A stretch of 46,174 bases of DNA, taken from contig CAYHHA010000010.1 in the NCBI GenBank assembly GCA_964356315.1, positions 1-46,174 on the forward strand, given 5' to 3'. The notes under the pieces are model-generated. The model was not told where the DNA came from, made no database searches, and saw only the letters and a list, made by a program, of their open reading frames with translations. The position numbers and the translations under genes are program-made. Numbering within the stretch: the first letter of the stretch is position 1; each line of letters begins with the position of its first letter. Of the stretch, positions 8,547-15,224 are shown in pieces. Origin of the DNA: CAYGFH01 sp964356315. GTDB taxonomy: Bacteria > Patescibacteriota > Microgenomatia > UBA10105 > UBA927.

Positions 8547-8574
8547 CTCTAAGCTCTAAGCTCTAATCTCTAAC
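8547..8574. repeat. Heptanucleotide array, CTCTAAG unit
   Basis: Four tandem units: CTCTAAG, CTCTAAG, CTCTAAT, CTCTAAC. It follows copies of the AAGCTA-type repeat and precedes tRNA-Asp by about 130 bp. Confidence 0.85.
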
Positions 8575-8682
8575 CCATCCCCGCCTTGTGATAGCTTCAT
8601 TTTTCAATTATAATAAGCGGTAGACTATAACACAGGGTCAAATGTCACTATTTGATTGCTGGTTATTGTTTATTGAAATATT

Positions 8683-8697
8683 CCGAATGAAATTCGG
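8683..8697 (+). other. Hairpin directly before tRNA-Asp
   Basis: CCGAAT-GAA-ATTCGG is a perfect 6-bp stem with a 3-base loop ending three bases before the tRNA. It could shape the tRNA precursor's leader or be a terminator remnant. Confidence 0.5.
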
Positions 8698-8700
8698 TTT

Positions 8701-8775
8701 GGGGTTGTAGCTCAGCCTGGTTAGAGCGTCCGCCTGTCACGCGGAAGGTCGCGAGTTCGAGTCTCGTCAGCCCCG
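8701..8775 (+). tRNA. tRNA-Asp (anticodon GTC)
   Basis: A full cloverleaf of 75 bases: acceptor GGGGTTG pairs with CAGCCCC, D-arm GCTCAGCCTGGTTAGAGC, anticodon stem CCGCC/GCGG with loop holding GTC, T-loop GTTCGAGTC, discriminator G as usual for Asp. CCA is not encoded. A 95-bp tandem array follows within ten bases. Confidence 0.95.
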
Positions 8776-8785
8776 CATTAGAAAT

Positions 8786-9117
8786 TTCTTAATGAGCTCC
8801 GCGAATTTAGAAATTTCAATGCCCAACAACAATCGCTCTTTGAGCCGTTAGGCGAAAAGGAAGATGTGGTGGGCCTTCATTTCTTAATGAGCTCCGCGAA
8901 TTTAGAAATTTCAATGCCCAACAACAATCGCTCNNNNNNNNNNNNNNNNNNNNNNNNNNNNNNNNNNNNNNNNNNNNNNNNNNNNNNNNNNNNNNNNNNN
9001 NNNNNNNNNNNNNNNNNNNNNNNNNNNNNNNNNTTTGAGCCGTTAGGCGAAAAGGAAGATGTGGTGGGCCTTCACTTCTTAATGAGCTCCGCGAATTCTG
9101 GAAATTTTGAGTGCCCA
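8786..9117. repeat. 95-bp tandem repeat array downstream of tRNA-Asp, containing a scaffold gap
   Basis: Copies start at 8786, 8881 and (after the gap) 9076, each with TTCTTAATGAGCTCCGCGAA. The two complete flanks differ at very few positions. The unit holds two GAAATTTC self-complementary octamers around AGCTCCGC, and GCCCAACAAC facing GTGGTGGGC. Sequence on either side of the N run joins exactly in phase, so the gap hides zero or more whole units. The apparent proteins over it are artefacts. No other gene is seen between 8776 and 9281. Confidence 0.9.
8934..9033. other. Scaffold gap (100 N) in the 95-bp array
   Basis: Exactly 100 N, a conventional placeholder, so its true length is unknown. 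The repeat phase is preserved across it. Confidence 0.95.
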
Positions 9118-9281
9118 GCGGTATCATCGTAACTCCGGTCAAATATTTTTGCCTCTAGCCGTGACTCTAACGCCGTGATATACCATATATATACGTAAGA
9201 ACTCTGACGTATATCTGCCTCAATTAAGAGTGACTATTTCTGTATAAAATCTCGCTTCTGCTCAGAATGGAGGATTTTCCT

Positions 9282-9830
9282 ATGTGGAAATCTATTAAAG
9301 AAAATTTCGAATCACCAGATTCCTATGTATCGCTCGCATTAGGACTTGCCGTCGTTCTTGTTGTTGGAATGATTATGGTAAATTACTTCAAATCAATGAG
9401 TTCCCAAACCGCTGCAGAATCAAAGCGAAAAGCGGAAATATCAGCACAAGGGGCTGCAATGCCGATGAAATACACGGTTCTTGAAGGAGATACACTCTGG
9501 TCCATCGCAGAATCCTCTTATAAAGACGGATACAAATGGGCAGATATTGCAAAAGCAAACAATCTCCAAAATGCCGAACGCATTGAAAAAGATCAAGTAC
9601 TTACTATCCCAGAAATTAAACCAGCAGGAGAAATAGTCGGGGAAGTGTCATCAGCGTCGACAGAAGTGAAAGCAGAAAAAAAGACCTACACAGTAGTCGC
9701 AGGAGATGATCTTTGGACTATTGCACAAAAACAGCTGAAGGATGGATACCGATGGCCAGAATTAGTTTCTAAAAACGGTATCGTAAATCCAGATGTCATT
9801 GAAATTGGAACAGTATTGGAATTACCATAA
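9282..9830 (+). CDS. Membrane-anchored protein with two LysM domains
   Basis: A 182-residue protein. An N-terminal membrane helix (about residues 14-33, SLALGLAVVLVVGMIMV) precedes two LysM peptidoglycan-binding domains: YTVLEGDTLWSIAESSYKDG at about 65-112 and YTVVAGDDLWTIAQKQLKDG at about 134-181. It probably sits on the outer face of the membrane and binds cell-wall glycan; there is no catalytic domain. I start at 9282, because the upstream ATG at 9267 overlaps the Shine-Dalgarno GGAGG. TATAAA at 9243-9248 may be the -10 box. Confidence 0.9.
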   Translation: MWKSIKENFESPDSYVSLALGLAVVLVVGMIMVNYFKSMSSQTAAESKRKAEISAQGAAMPMKYTVLEGDTLWSIAESSYKDGYKWADIAKANNLQNAERIEKDQVLTIPEIKPAGEIVGEVSSASTEVKAEKKTYTVVAGDDLWTIAQKQLKDGYRWPELVSKNGIVNPDVIEIGTVLELP

Positions 9831-9908
9831 CAATAGCTTCCAATTTTCATACGGAGGTATTAAAATACAGTGTACTCTGTGTCTAATTTGTTGTGGATTT
9901 TATAGCGT

Positions 9909-9979
9909 GCGGGTATAGTACACTGGTAGTATGCGTCCTTCCCAAGGATGAGAAGAGGGTTCGATTCCCTTTACCCGCT
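9909..9979 (+). tRNA. tRNA-Gly (anticodon CCC)
   Basis: A 71-base cloverleaf: acceptor GCGGGTA pairs with TACCCGC, D-arm with ACTGGTAGTA, anticodon stem CGTCC/GGATG around loop TTCCCAA, T-arm AGGGTTCGATTCCCT. Discriminator T is followed by CA. Its 114-bp tandem array begins 40 bases downstream. Confidence 0.95.
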
Positions 9980-10018
9980 CACTAGATGTTTCTTGCTGAA
10001 TGTAATGAAGCTAGAAAC

Positions 10019-10362
10019 ATCAGTGTCCCGCCGAAGTGAATATTTCGACTGCGAGGATGTAACCCTCGAGTCGAACATGAACGAAGGAGGACAACAACTA
10101 TATTTCTAAAACGCATGTTTTAGAATTAGAAAATCAGTGTCCCGCCGAAGTGAATATTTCGACTGCGAGGATGTAACCCTCGAGTCGNNNNNNNNNNNNN
10201 NNNNNNNNNNNNNNNNNNNNNNNNNNNNNNNNNNNNNNNNNNNNNNNNNNNNNNNNNNNNNNNNNNNNNNNNNNNNNNNNNNNNNNNAACATGAACGAAG
10301 GAAGACAACAACGATTTTTCTAAAACGCATGTTTTAGAATTAGAAAATCAGTGTCCCACCAA
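10019..10362. repeat. 114-bp tandem repeat array downstream of tRNA-Gly, containing a scaffold gap
   Basis: Units begin ATCAGTGTCCC at 10019, 10133 and (after the gap) 10347. Each unit can form two strong hairpins: TCGACTGCGAGG pairing with CCCTCGAGTCGA (one bulge; first copy 10045-10074), and TTCTAAAAC-GCAT-GTTTTAGAA (perfect 9-bp stem). Sequence resumes exactly in phase after the N run. Frames across it are broken by stops, so it looks like structured RNA or DNA and not protein. The 9980-10495 interval has no gene. Confidence 0.9.
10188..10287. other. Scaffold gap (100 N) in the 114-bp array
   Basis: Exactly 100 N placed so that the flanks CTCGAGTCG and AACATGAACG join as in the intact copy. 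True length unknown. Confidence 0.95.
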
Positions 10363-10369
10363 TTTTGCT

Positions 10370-10409
10370 CTTCAAATCGTGTACGAATAGTACCAAAAAA
10401 GATTTGAAG
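10370..10409. other. Inverted repeat after the 114-bp array
   Basis: CTTCAAATC and GATTTGAAG form a perfect 9-bp stem around a 22-base loop that itself contains GTAC...GTAC. There is no T-run, so it is not a standard terminator. Confidence 0.5.
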
Positions 10410-10495
10410 GAAGAATATACGTGCATGATGTATAAAGGAATTAGTATCTCCACACAAAATCATCGTTTTCTGATCTATAATAAAACTGTTTACTT

Positions 10496-11257
10496 ATGAA
10501 AAAATTTATTGAGCATGATGGGAAAAAGATTGAAGTTAATGTGCACGGCACAGGCAAACCTGTTTATATCATGCTGGCCGGATGGACACATGACTTTCAA
10601 TATGAGGACAATCTCATTCACACATTGCCGCAGATAGCCACAGTCATAACAATTTCGTATCCTGGGTATTCAGGATCTGACGAAAATTCCAAGGCACAAT
10701 CTGCCAACTTTCTTTCAACAATCATTTCGAGTGTGATAGAAGAGTTACGACTTACACATTTCACTCTTGTCGGATTTTCCATGGGGTGTCAAATTGTGTT
10801 GCGATATATTAAAAATCATCCGAAGCAAAAAGCCGTATTACTTTCTCCGGTTTTGCATTCATTACTTGCAGACACTCCTTCTTATGGGAAAATACTTCTA
10901 TCTTCCAAATTCCTGTTACAATGTATTCGCTCAATAAATCCAATCAAAAAATACCTAGTAAATCTCGCATACTCCAAAATCAGCAACGTTACAGAGGGCA
11001 GAAACAATGACGCAACATTCGAACCGACTCGAGTAACAGTAAACGGAGCATTTGATACGCTTATTGCGACAATTAGCTCATTTATCGATCCAATTGAGTA
11101 TAGGGAAAATGTTCAGTTTATTTTCGGCGATCGAGAAATCTCCCAAAATAAGCTGGACCAGTATCAAATCCCATATAGGTTGATACGCAACGCAGGACAT
11201 GAAACATTTGAGAAAAACTTCAAACAGGTCGCAAAGCTCATTACATCATATATTTAA
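10496..11257 (+). CDS. Alpha/beta-fold hydrolase
   Basis: A 253-residue single-domain hydrolase. Nucleophile elbow LVGFSMGCQ (Ser95), acid candidate in FIFGDRE, and a C-terminal histidine in RNAGHETFEKNF complete a likely triad. The oxyanion region is MLAGWTHDF near residue 29. There is no signal peptide, so it acts in the cytoplasm; the substrate cannot be told. TATAAT at 10476-10481 may be the -10 box, leaving a leader of a few bases. It converges with the membrane-protein gene ending at 11261. Confidence 0.88.
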   Translation: MKKFIEHDGKKIEVNVHGTGKPVYIMLAGWTHDFQYEDNLIHTLPQIATVITISYPGYSGSDENSKAQSANFLSTIISSVIEELRLTHFTLVGFSMGCQIVLRYIKNHPKQKAVLLSPVLHSLLADTPSYGKILLSSKFLLQCIRSINPIKKYLVNLAYSKISNVTEGRNNDATFEPTRVTVNGAFDTLIATISSFIDPIEYRENVQFIFGDREISQNKLDQYQIPYRLIRNAGHETFEKNFKQVAKLITSYI

Positions 11258-11260
11258 AGA

Positions 11261-11836
11261 TTAAGTCTTTAAAATCTGTCGACGTCGAACGACGAGCATA
11301 AAAGAGAACAAGGCGTTTCCGAGCGCCCAAAATGCAATCCAGGAGGTAGATAAAAATGTATAGTGCTCAACGGCAGCCAGAGCCAGAAAAAATCGAAGAG
11401 CATTGGTGGCATACAGTGACAATGTTTCTGAATACGGATTAATCCACGATTTACGAATGGTTGGTAGGAAAGCCAATCCATCGGCCAGAATGACTAGAAG
11501 AATGGAAATAATAGGCTGTTTAGCAAAGAGCCAAAAACACATAGCCAACAGAGACAGGATAGCGACCGTGGTATCTGACGTAGTAATATCTTTCTTACTT
11601 GATTTGAAACTTAAGATAACCACCCCAAAACATAGTAATCCCGCAGCAATAGTCACCCAACTGGCAGCACCCGCCCCACCTGCCATTTGAAGAGCAACAA
11701 GCAGAATCGTTAGCAGACTCCATAAAGCCCAACTATACACATGTGGCGTTGTTTTTCCATTTAAAATATCCCGATAATACGGTACATATGCGACAAAGGT
11801 CAAAAACACTGCGATGCCGCTTATAATTTGTTTCAT
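11261..11836 (-). CDS. Multi-span membrane protein, PQ-loop/SemiSWEET-like
   Basis: A 191-residue protein with about six to seven hydrophobic segments in two similar halves. The first half has FVAYVPYYRDILNGKTTPH followed by SWALW, and the second has ADGLAFLPTIRKSWINPYSE followed by SLYATNALRFF. Such a proline-bearing helix followed by a polar loop, occurring twice, resembles PQ-loop proteins (small solute transporters). Assignment rests on pattern only. A TATAAT box at 11844-11849 lies seven bases before the ATG with no Shine-Dalgarno. Confidence 0.65.
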   Translation of the reverse strand: MKQIISGIAVFLTFVAYVPYYRDILNGKTTPHVYSWALWSLLTILLVALQMAGGAGAASWVTIAAGLLCFGVVILSFKSSKKDITTSDTTVAILSLLAMCFWLFAKQPIISILLVILADGLAFLPTIRKSWINPYSETLSLYATNALRFFLALAAVEHYTFLSTSWIAFWALGNALFSFMLVVRRRQILKT

Positions 11837-11843
11837 TACGACG

Positions 11844-11849
11844 ATTATA
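11844..11849 (-). promoter_or_regulatory. -10 box for a near-leaderless transcript
   Basis: TATAAT on the minus strand, then CGTCGTA, then the ATG at 11836. Transcription would begin at or next to the start codon. No clear -35 is seen. Confidence 0.55.
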
Positions 11850-11870
11850 CTTTAGATATGAATCCTTCAC

Positions 11871-12563
11871 CTATTCACACTGTTTTGGTTTTCTAAATCC
11901 AGCTTCGATTGCTTCCTTCTCGCTGCAGAACCATCGATCTCCCAAATACAACTGTACGACGGTATTATGATACACTCCACACTCTGGTGTGTAGTATATG
12001 TTTCCGTTTCGGACATTTCCTTTTACAGCACAGCTGGGAGAGTCAGCATTAGTGACCTGTGTACACGTCTGACTAAAAATCCCTAATTTCTTTTCCCGTG
12101 CATACTCCCCTGCGCGTTTTAATTCAGTCAAAGATTCAGCCTTACCCCGTGGTAAATAGTACGCATATCCATCCCGAATCAATGTTTCATTTACATAGGC
12201 GTTCCCCACATAGACTTGGCTCACAAGCCGATCGTATGCATCCCGAAATAATACCTTTAAATACAGCGGTTTTTTGAGAATGAGGTCTTCAAGGGCTTGT
12301 TTTGCTTCCTTCCCGCCACAGCGATCTATTTCTGGAGCTTCCACAGAAGCGATGCGTATATACTGGTTCTCCGTCGTCACAAACGTATCTCCATCTATGA
12401 CGCGGGAAACTTCGTATGCAGGCACTGGCACGAGAGATTTTCCATTCCCAGAGGTAATCCAAAAAAACGAAGTAGCGACAATACCAGTGGCAAGAGCAAG
12501 AGAACCCAATGAGGCAACAGGAACTCTCAACGTTCGAGTTTGTTTCGACACTTGTTTCTTCAT
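11871..12563 (-). CDS. Thermonuclease-family (SNase) nuclease with C-terminal Cys-rich domain
   Basis: A 230-residue protein: a membrane anchor or signal (about residues 16-36), an SNase fold (SRVIDGDTFV, IRIASVEAPEID, ETLIRDGYAYYLP, REKKLGIFS), then a ~50-residue tail, CAVKGNVRNGNIYYTPECG and DRWFCSEKEAIEAGF. That tail is a small Cys-containing module often attached to nucleases in this group of bacteria. It probably cuts DNA or RNA outside the membrane, perhaps for nucleotide scavenging. A strong Shine-Dalgarno (AAGGAGGG) precedes the ATG. Confidence 0.88.
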   Translation of the reverse strand: MKKQVSKQTRTLRVPVASLGSLALATGIVATSFFWITSGNGKSLVPVPAYEVSRVIDGDTFVTTENQYIRIASVEAPEIDRCGGKEAKQALEDLILKKPLYLKVLFRDAYDRLVSQVYVGNAYVNETLIRDGYAYYLPRGKAESLTELKRAGEYAREKKLGIFSQTCTQVTNADSPSCAVKGNVRNGNIYYTPECGVYHNTVVQLYLGDRWFCSEKEAIEAGFRKPKQCE

Positions 12564-12808
12564 ACACCCTCCTTATTTGAAAAGAATATGCGTACTCATC
12601 TATAGTAAATCCATCTCCACTATATTTGCAATTACTCGGTAGTCGGCAAGGGCCTGCGCCAGTCGAAGATATGATTTGCTTATTGCAGGCATGAGTCTAG
12701 CGAAACAGCTTGAATTAAAATAAGGAGATCTCTATTTAGCTACTTCAGGACCAATTACCCACACCAAATTTTCATATTCTCCCATATATGCAGAAAACGA
12801 TGGGGTAG

Positions 12809-12824
12809 TTCTCTAACTAGAGAA
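12809..12824. other. Small inverted repeat in the 12.6-13.0 kb intergenic region
   Basis: TTCTCT-AACT-AGAGAA, a perfect 6-bp stem followed by TTCTCTTTTG. It may be a weak plus-strand terminator. I see nothing else recognisable between 12564 and 12824. Confidence 0.4.
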
Positions 12825-13008
12825 TTCTCTTTTGTTCTTCTAAGCAACTACCAGTTTGCTAAGCTACGAAGCTCTAAGCTCTCTTTTGTTCTTCTAAGCT
12901 ACTTCCATTTCGCTAAGCTACGAAGCTACTATTTCCCTAATCTCTAAGCTCTAAGCTCTCTTTTGTTCTTCTAAGCTACTTCCATTTCGCTAAGCTACGA
13001 AGCTACTA
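12825..13008. repeat. Degenerate repeat block downstream of the PEP carboxylase gene
   Basis: Three imperfect copies of a block starting CTCTTTTGTTCTTCTAAG, followed by CTACTTCCATTTCGCTAAGC and ACGAAGCT, interspersed with CTCTAAG heptamers. It ends at the stop codon of the PEP carboxylase gene (13009), just as the 6241-6367 block ends at the polX stop. Confidence 0.8.
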
Positions 13009-14517
13009 TTATCCCAAACTTTTCCTCAAATGAGCCTGAGCTGAAAATTGTTCGGTGCAAGATTCGATATCATGGAGATGGGACACGATATAGTTTGAAA
13101 GATCTGCATGTTCTTTTTCTTCTGGTGTCGTTGGCCCTGCTTGGATTCCAAGATAATCCTCAATGCCGTGTACGTCATCAAGCACATCGTTCCAAAATAC
13201 TGATTCATTTGCCAAGAGCTCAATTGCATGAATATTTACAAATCCGAGCGCATCTTTGAGATTATCCCGAAGATTCAGATAATAGCGTTCAACAAGCTCC
13301 ATAGAACCTGTTTTTTTTGCGCTCGCAATTGCCCTGCCCGTCCCGATAATCTCAGGAGGTGCACCCACACTATAGAGAGATCCGGTAAACGTTATCGCTC
13401 TGGGAAGCTTTACTCCTCCAACGCCACGAGAATACCCAAAGAGTCCAGTATGTTGCACGCGTTCTCGACGTTTTGGCAAATGTGATGCAATCGTATTTAT
13501 AACTGGCGCGAGATGTTCAATCGTTTGTTTGTACGGCCGTTCAAAGACATGTGCGATCTCCATAATCTTCTGCTCATTTTCCAAAGAAATCGACTGAGCA
13601 ATACCGAACGGCAATTCGGTATCCAAAGTTCGCAAACCAGAAAGCACATCCTGTAAAGGATAATCATACCGAAATGCGCTTTGGATTAACGCGGTTCTGA
13701 TACCAGAATATTCATTTGCAAATGCCATGGCTCCCTTTGGCGTCAAACCACCACGAAACGGAAGTGCGGCCGATCCGATAATTGGATGCAGGGCTATATC
13801 ATATTTTTTTTCAAATACAGCATACCGAGCTAGTGCTATTTTCGTGGACAGGACCGTTGGTATTATTCCTGAATTAAGGGCTGGATCGCTTCTAGCAATA
13901 TACGGCCGTAAGTACGTGGGAGTAAAACCGAAATTTTTTGCATGAAGGGTTATGTACTCTTCCAAAATACCATCAGAATGCATAATCGTATCAATATCCT
14001 CAAATAACGGGATCAGTTCTATGTGCTTTAGATTCTCTGGAATTTTATTAAACAACGCATGTTTGAGTCCAGCTAGTTCGACATATGCTTCCTGTATATC
14101 CATCATTTCCTGTGCGCTCGTCGTCATGGGCAAAATAACCTCAAACAATGGCTGTTCGTATAGTCCTAATTGTTTTGCCAAGCCTGAAGCACCGAAAATA
14201 CCCATAAACGCCCGTCCGAGACGGAATTCGGTTTCCACTTTTGGGTTTGGCAAACGGAAGGTCAAGAATTTTTCTTTGCCAAGCTGATGTGACTTAAAAT
14301 ATTCAAAGTGCTCGCTATAGAGCTTCTCTACGATAGACTCATCAACGTATTTACCTTCCCAATCCCATTTATATTCAGAAATCCCTAGCTCGCTAAACGC
14401 CACAAAACACTCTTTTACCTCATGTCTTGTGCTGATAAATGCACTATCATGCCAAAAAGGAATGTTCGCATGGTCTGGGTGTTGCGACGCCATAGTGGTC
14501 GGAATTATACGATTCAT
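13009..14517 (-). CDS. ppcA: Phosphoenolpyruvate carboxylase, archaeal type
   Basis: A 502-residue enzyme, the length of the short archaeal-type PEPC and far shorter than the ~900-residue bacterial form. It makes oxaloacetate from PEP and bicarbonate. Characteristic segments: N-terminal IPTTMASQHPDHANIPFW, ILPMTTSAQEMMDIQ, HPIIGSAALPFRGGLTP (glycine/arginine loop) and the C-terminal GFVNIHAIELLANESVFW. TATACT at 14524-14529 lies six bases before the ATG with no Shine-Dalgarno. No other citric-acid-cycle gene is near, so it may serve aspartate supply; that is inference. Confidence 0.93.
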   Translation of the reverse strand: MNRIIPTTMASQHPDHANIPFWHDSAFISTRHEVKECFVAFSELGISEYKWDWEGKYVDESIVEKLYSEHFEYFKSHQLGKEKFLTFRLPNPKVETEFRLGRAFMGIFGASGLAKQLGLYEQPLFEVILPMTTSAQEMMDIQEAYVELAGLKHALFNKIPENLKHIELIPLFEDIDTIMHSDGILEEYITLHAKNFGFTPTYLRPYIARSDPALNSGIIPTVLSTKIALARYAVFEKKYDIALHPIIGSAALPFRGGLTPKGAMAFANEYSGIRTALIQSAFRYDYPLQDVLSGLRTLDTELPFGIAQSISLENEQKIMEIAHVFERPYKQTIEHLAPVINTIASHLPKRRERVQHTGLFGYSRGVGGVKLPRAITFTGSLYSVGAPPEIIGTGRAIASAKKTGSMELVERYYLNLRDNLKDALGFVNIHAIELLANESVFWNDVLDDVHGIEDYLGIQAGPTTPEEKEHADLSNYIVSHLHDIESCTEQFSAQAHLRKSLG

Positions 14518-14523
14518 GCATAA

Positions 14524-14529
14524 AGTATA
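14524..14529 (-). promoter_or_regulatory. -10 box for a near-leaderless PEP carboxylase transcript
   Basis: TATACT on the minus strand, then TTATGC, then the ATG at 14517. No convincing -35. Confidence 0.5.
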
Positions 14530-14578
14530 TCATGACCGATTCCTCTATGGCTCAGTATTTGATAAAATAAGACCCTAC

Positions 14579-14992
14579 GCCTCCTTAGCCCTGCCCGCCA
14601 CCCGCTATCGCAAGTAGCGATTGCAGGGCGGGTTAGTGGTAAATCGCCTCATCGGCGATTGATCAAAAAGGGCGGAAATAGCGCAAAACAGGTATACTAA
14701 CAAATATTGCCTCTTTAGCCCTGCCCGCCACTCGCTATCGCGGATGCGATTGCAGGGCGGGTTAGTGGTAAATCGCCTCATCTGCGATTGATCAAAAAGG
14801 GCGGAAATAGCGCAAAACAGGTATACTAACAAATATTGCCTCNNNNNNNNNNNNNNNNNNNNNNNNNNNNNNNNNNNNNNNNNNNNNNNNNNNNNNNNNN
14901 NNNNNNNNNNNNNNNNNNNNNNNNNNNNNNNNNNNNNNNNNNTTGATCAAAAAGGGCGGAAATAGCGCAAAACAGGTATACTAACAAATATT
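14579..14992 (+). repeat. ~130-bp tandem array made of tRNA-Thr promoter and 5'-end copies with a palindromic insert
   Basis: Copies begin at 14579 (GCCTCCTTAG) and 14709 (GCCTCTTTAG), matching the first bases of tRNA-Thr (14993). Each then carries a ~43-bp palindromic insert (CCTGCCCGCC...GCAGGGCGGG) before TTAGTGGTAAA, which is the tRNA's D-arm sequence. A second hairpin AATCGCC...GGCGATT and the promoter-like GGTATACTAAC follow, leading into the next copy. The scaffold gap interrupts the array, and the final half-unit runs straight into the intact tRNA. Confidence 0.85.
14843..14942. other. Scaffold gap (100 N) in the tRNA-Thr array
   Basis: Exactly 100 N. The flanks are out of phase by about 74 bases relative to the unit, so at least part of one more unit is missing. 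Confidence 0.95.
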
Positions 14993-15063
14993 GCCTCCTT
15001 AGCTTAGTGGTAAAGCAGCGGTATCGTAAACCGTAGACGACAGTTCGATTCTGTCAGGAGGCT
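14993..15063 (+). tRNA. tRNA-Thr (anticodon CGT)
   Basis: A 71-base cloverleaf: acceptor GCCTCCT pairs with AGGAGGC, D-loop TTAGTGGTAAA, anticodon stem GCGGT/ACCGT around loop ATCGTAA, T-arm GACAGTTCGATTCTGTC. Discriminator T is followed by CA. A TATACT -10 box at 14977-14982 lies ten bases upstream. This is the only intact copy between tandem fragments of itself. Confidence 0.93.
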
Positions 15064-15089
15064 CAAGAGACAGGCAGAAAAAATAAGCC

Positions 15090-15197
15090 TAGACGACAGT
15101 TCCCCGCCTGCCTCGCGTTGCGAAGCATTGCGGGCAGGCCCGCCTGCAGAAGCTATCGCTTCAGCGATTGCGGGCAGGGATTCTGTCAGGAGGCTCA
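15090..15197 (+). repeat. Copy of tRNA-Thr 3' end interrupted by palindromic elements
   Basis: TAGACGACAGTT (15090-15101) and ATTCTGTCAGGAGGCTCA (15180-15197) repeat the variable loop, T-arm and acceptor 3' strand of the adjacent tRNA. Between them are ~78 bp comprising two hairpin-forming GCCTGCC/GGCAGG elements. The second shares GCTATCGC...GCGATTGC with the insert in the upstream array. The insertion point is within the T-loop. Confidence 0.85.
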
Positions 15198-15211
15198 AAA
15201 CAATCTTCTGC

Positions 15212-15217
15212 TATACT
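15212..15217 (+). promoter_or_regulatory. -10 box for a near-leaderless transcript
   Basis: TATACT followed by TATTTAT and the ATG at 15225. It lies just after the tRNA-Thr 3'-end copy. Confidence 0.5.
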
Positions 15218-15224
15218 TATTTAT

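Noticed and set aside
8816..9142. Protein-coding ORFs over the 95-bp repeats and N run
   Set aside because: They arise from the repeat and the gap on both strands and have no family likeness.
10106..10337. Protein-coding ORFs over the 114-bp array
   Set aside because: Open only because of the N run; intact copies contain stops in all relevant frames.
12600..12720. A possible tRNA or small RNA after the nuclease gene
   Set aside because: GC-rich segments are present but no cloverleaf or convincing hairpin could be drawn.
14605..15198. Minus-strand ORFs around the tRNA-Thr locus
   Set aside because: They are translations of tandem repeats and the tRNA itself.
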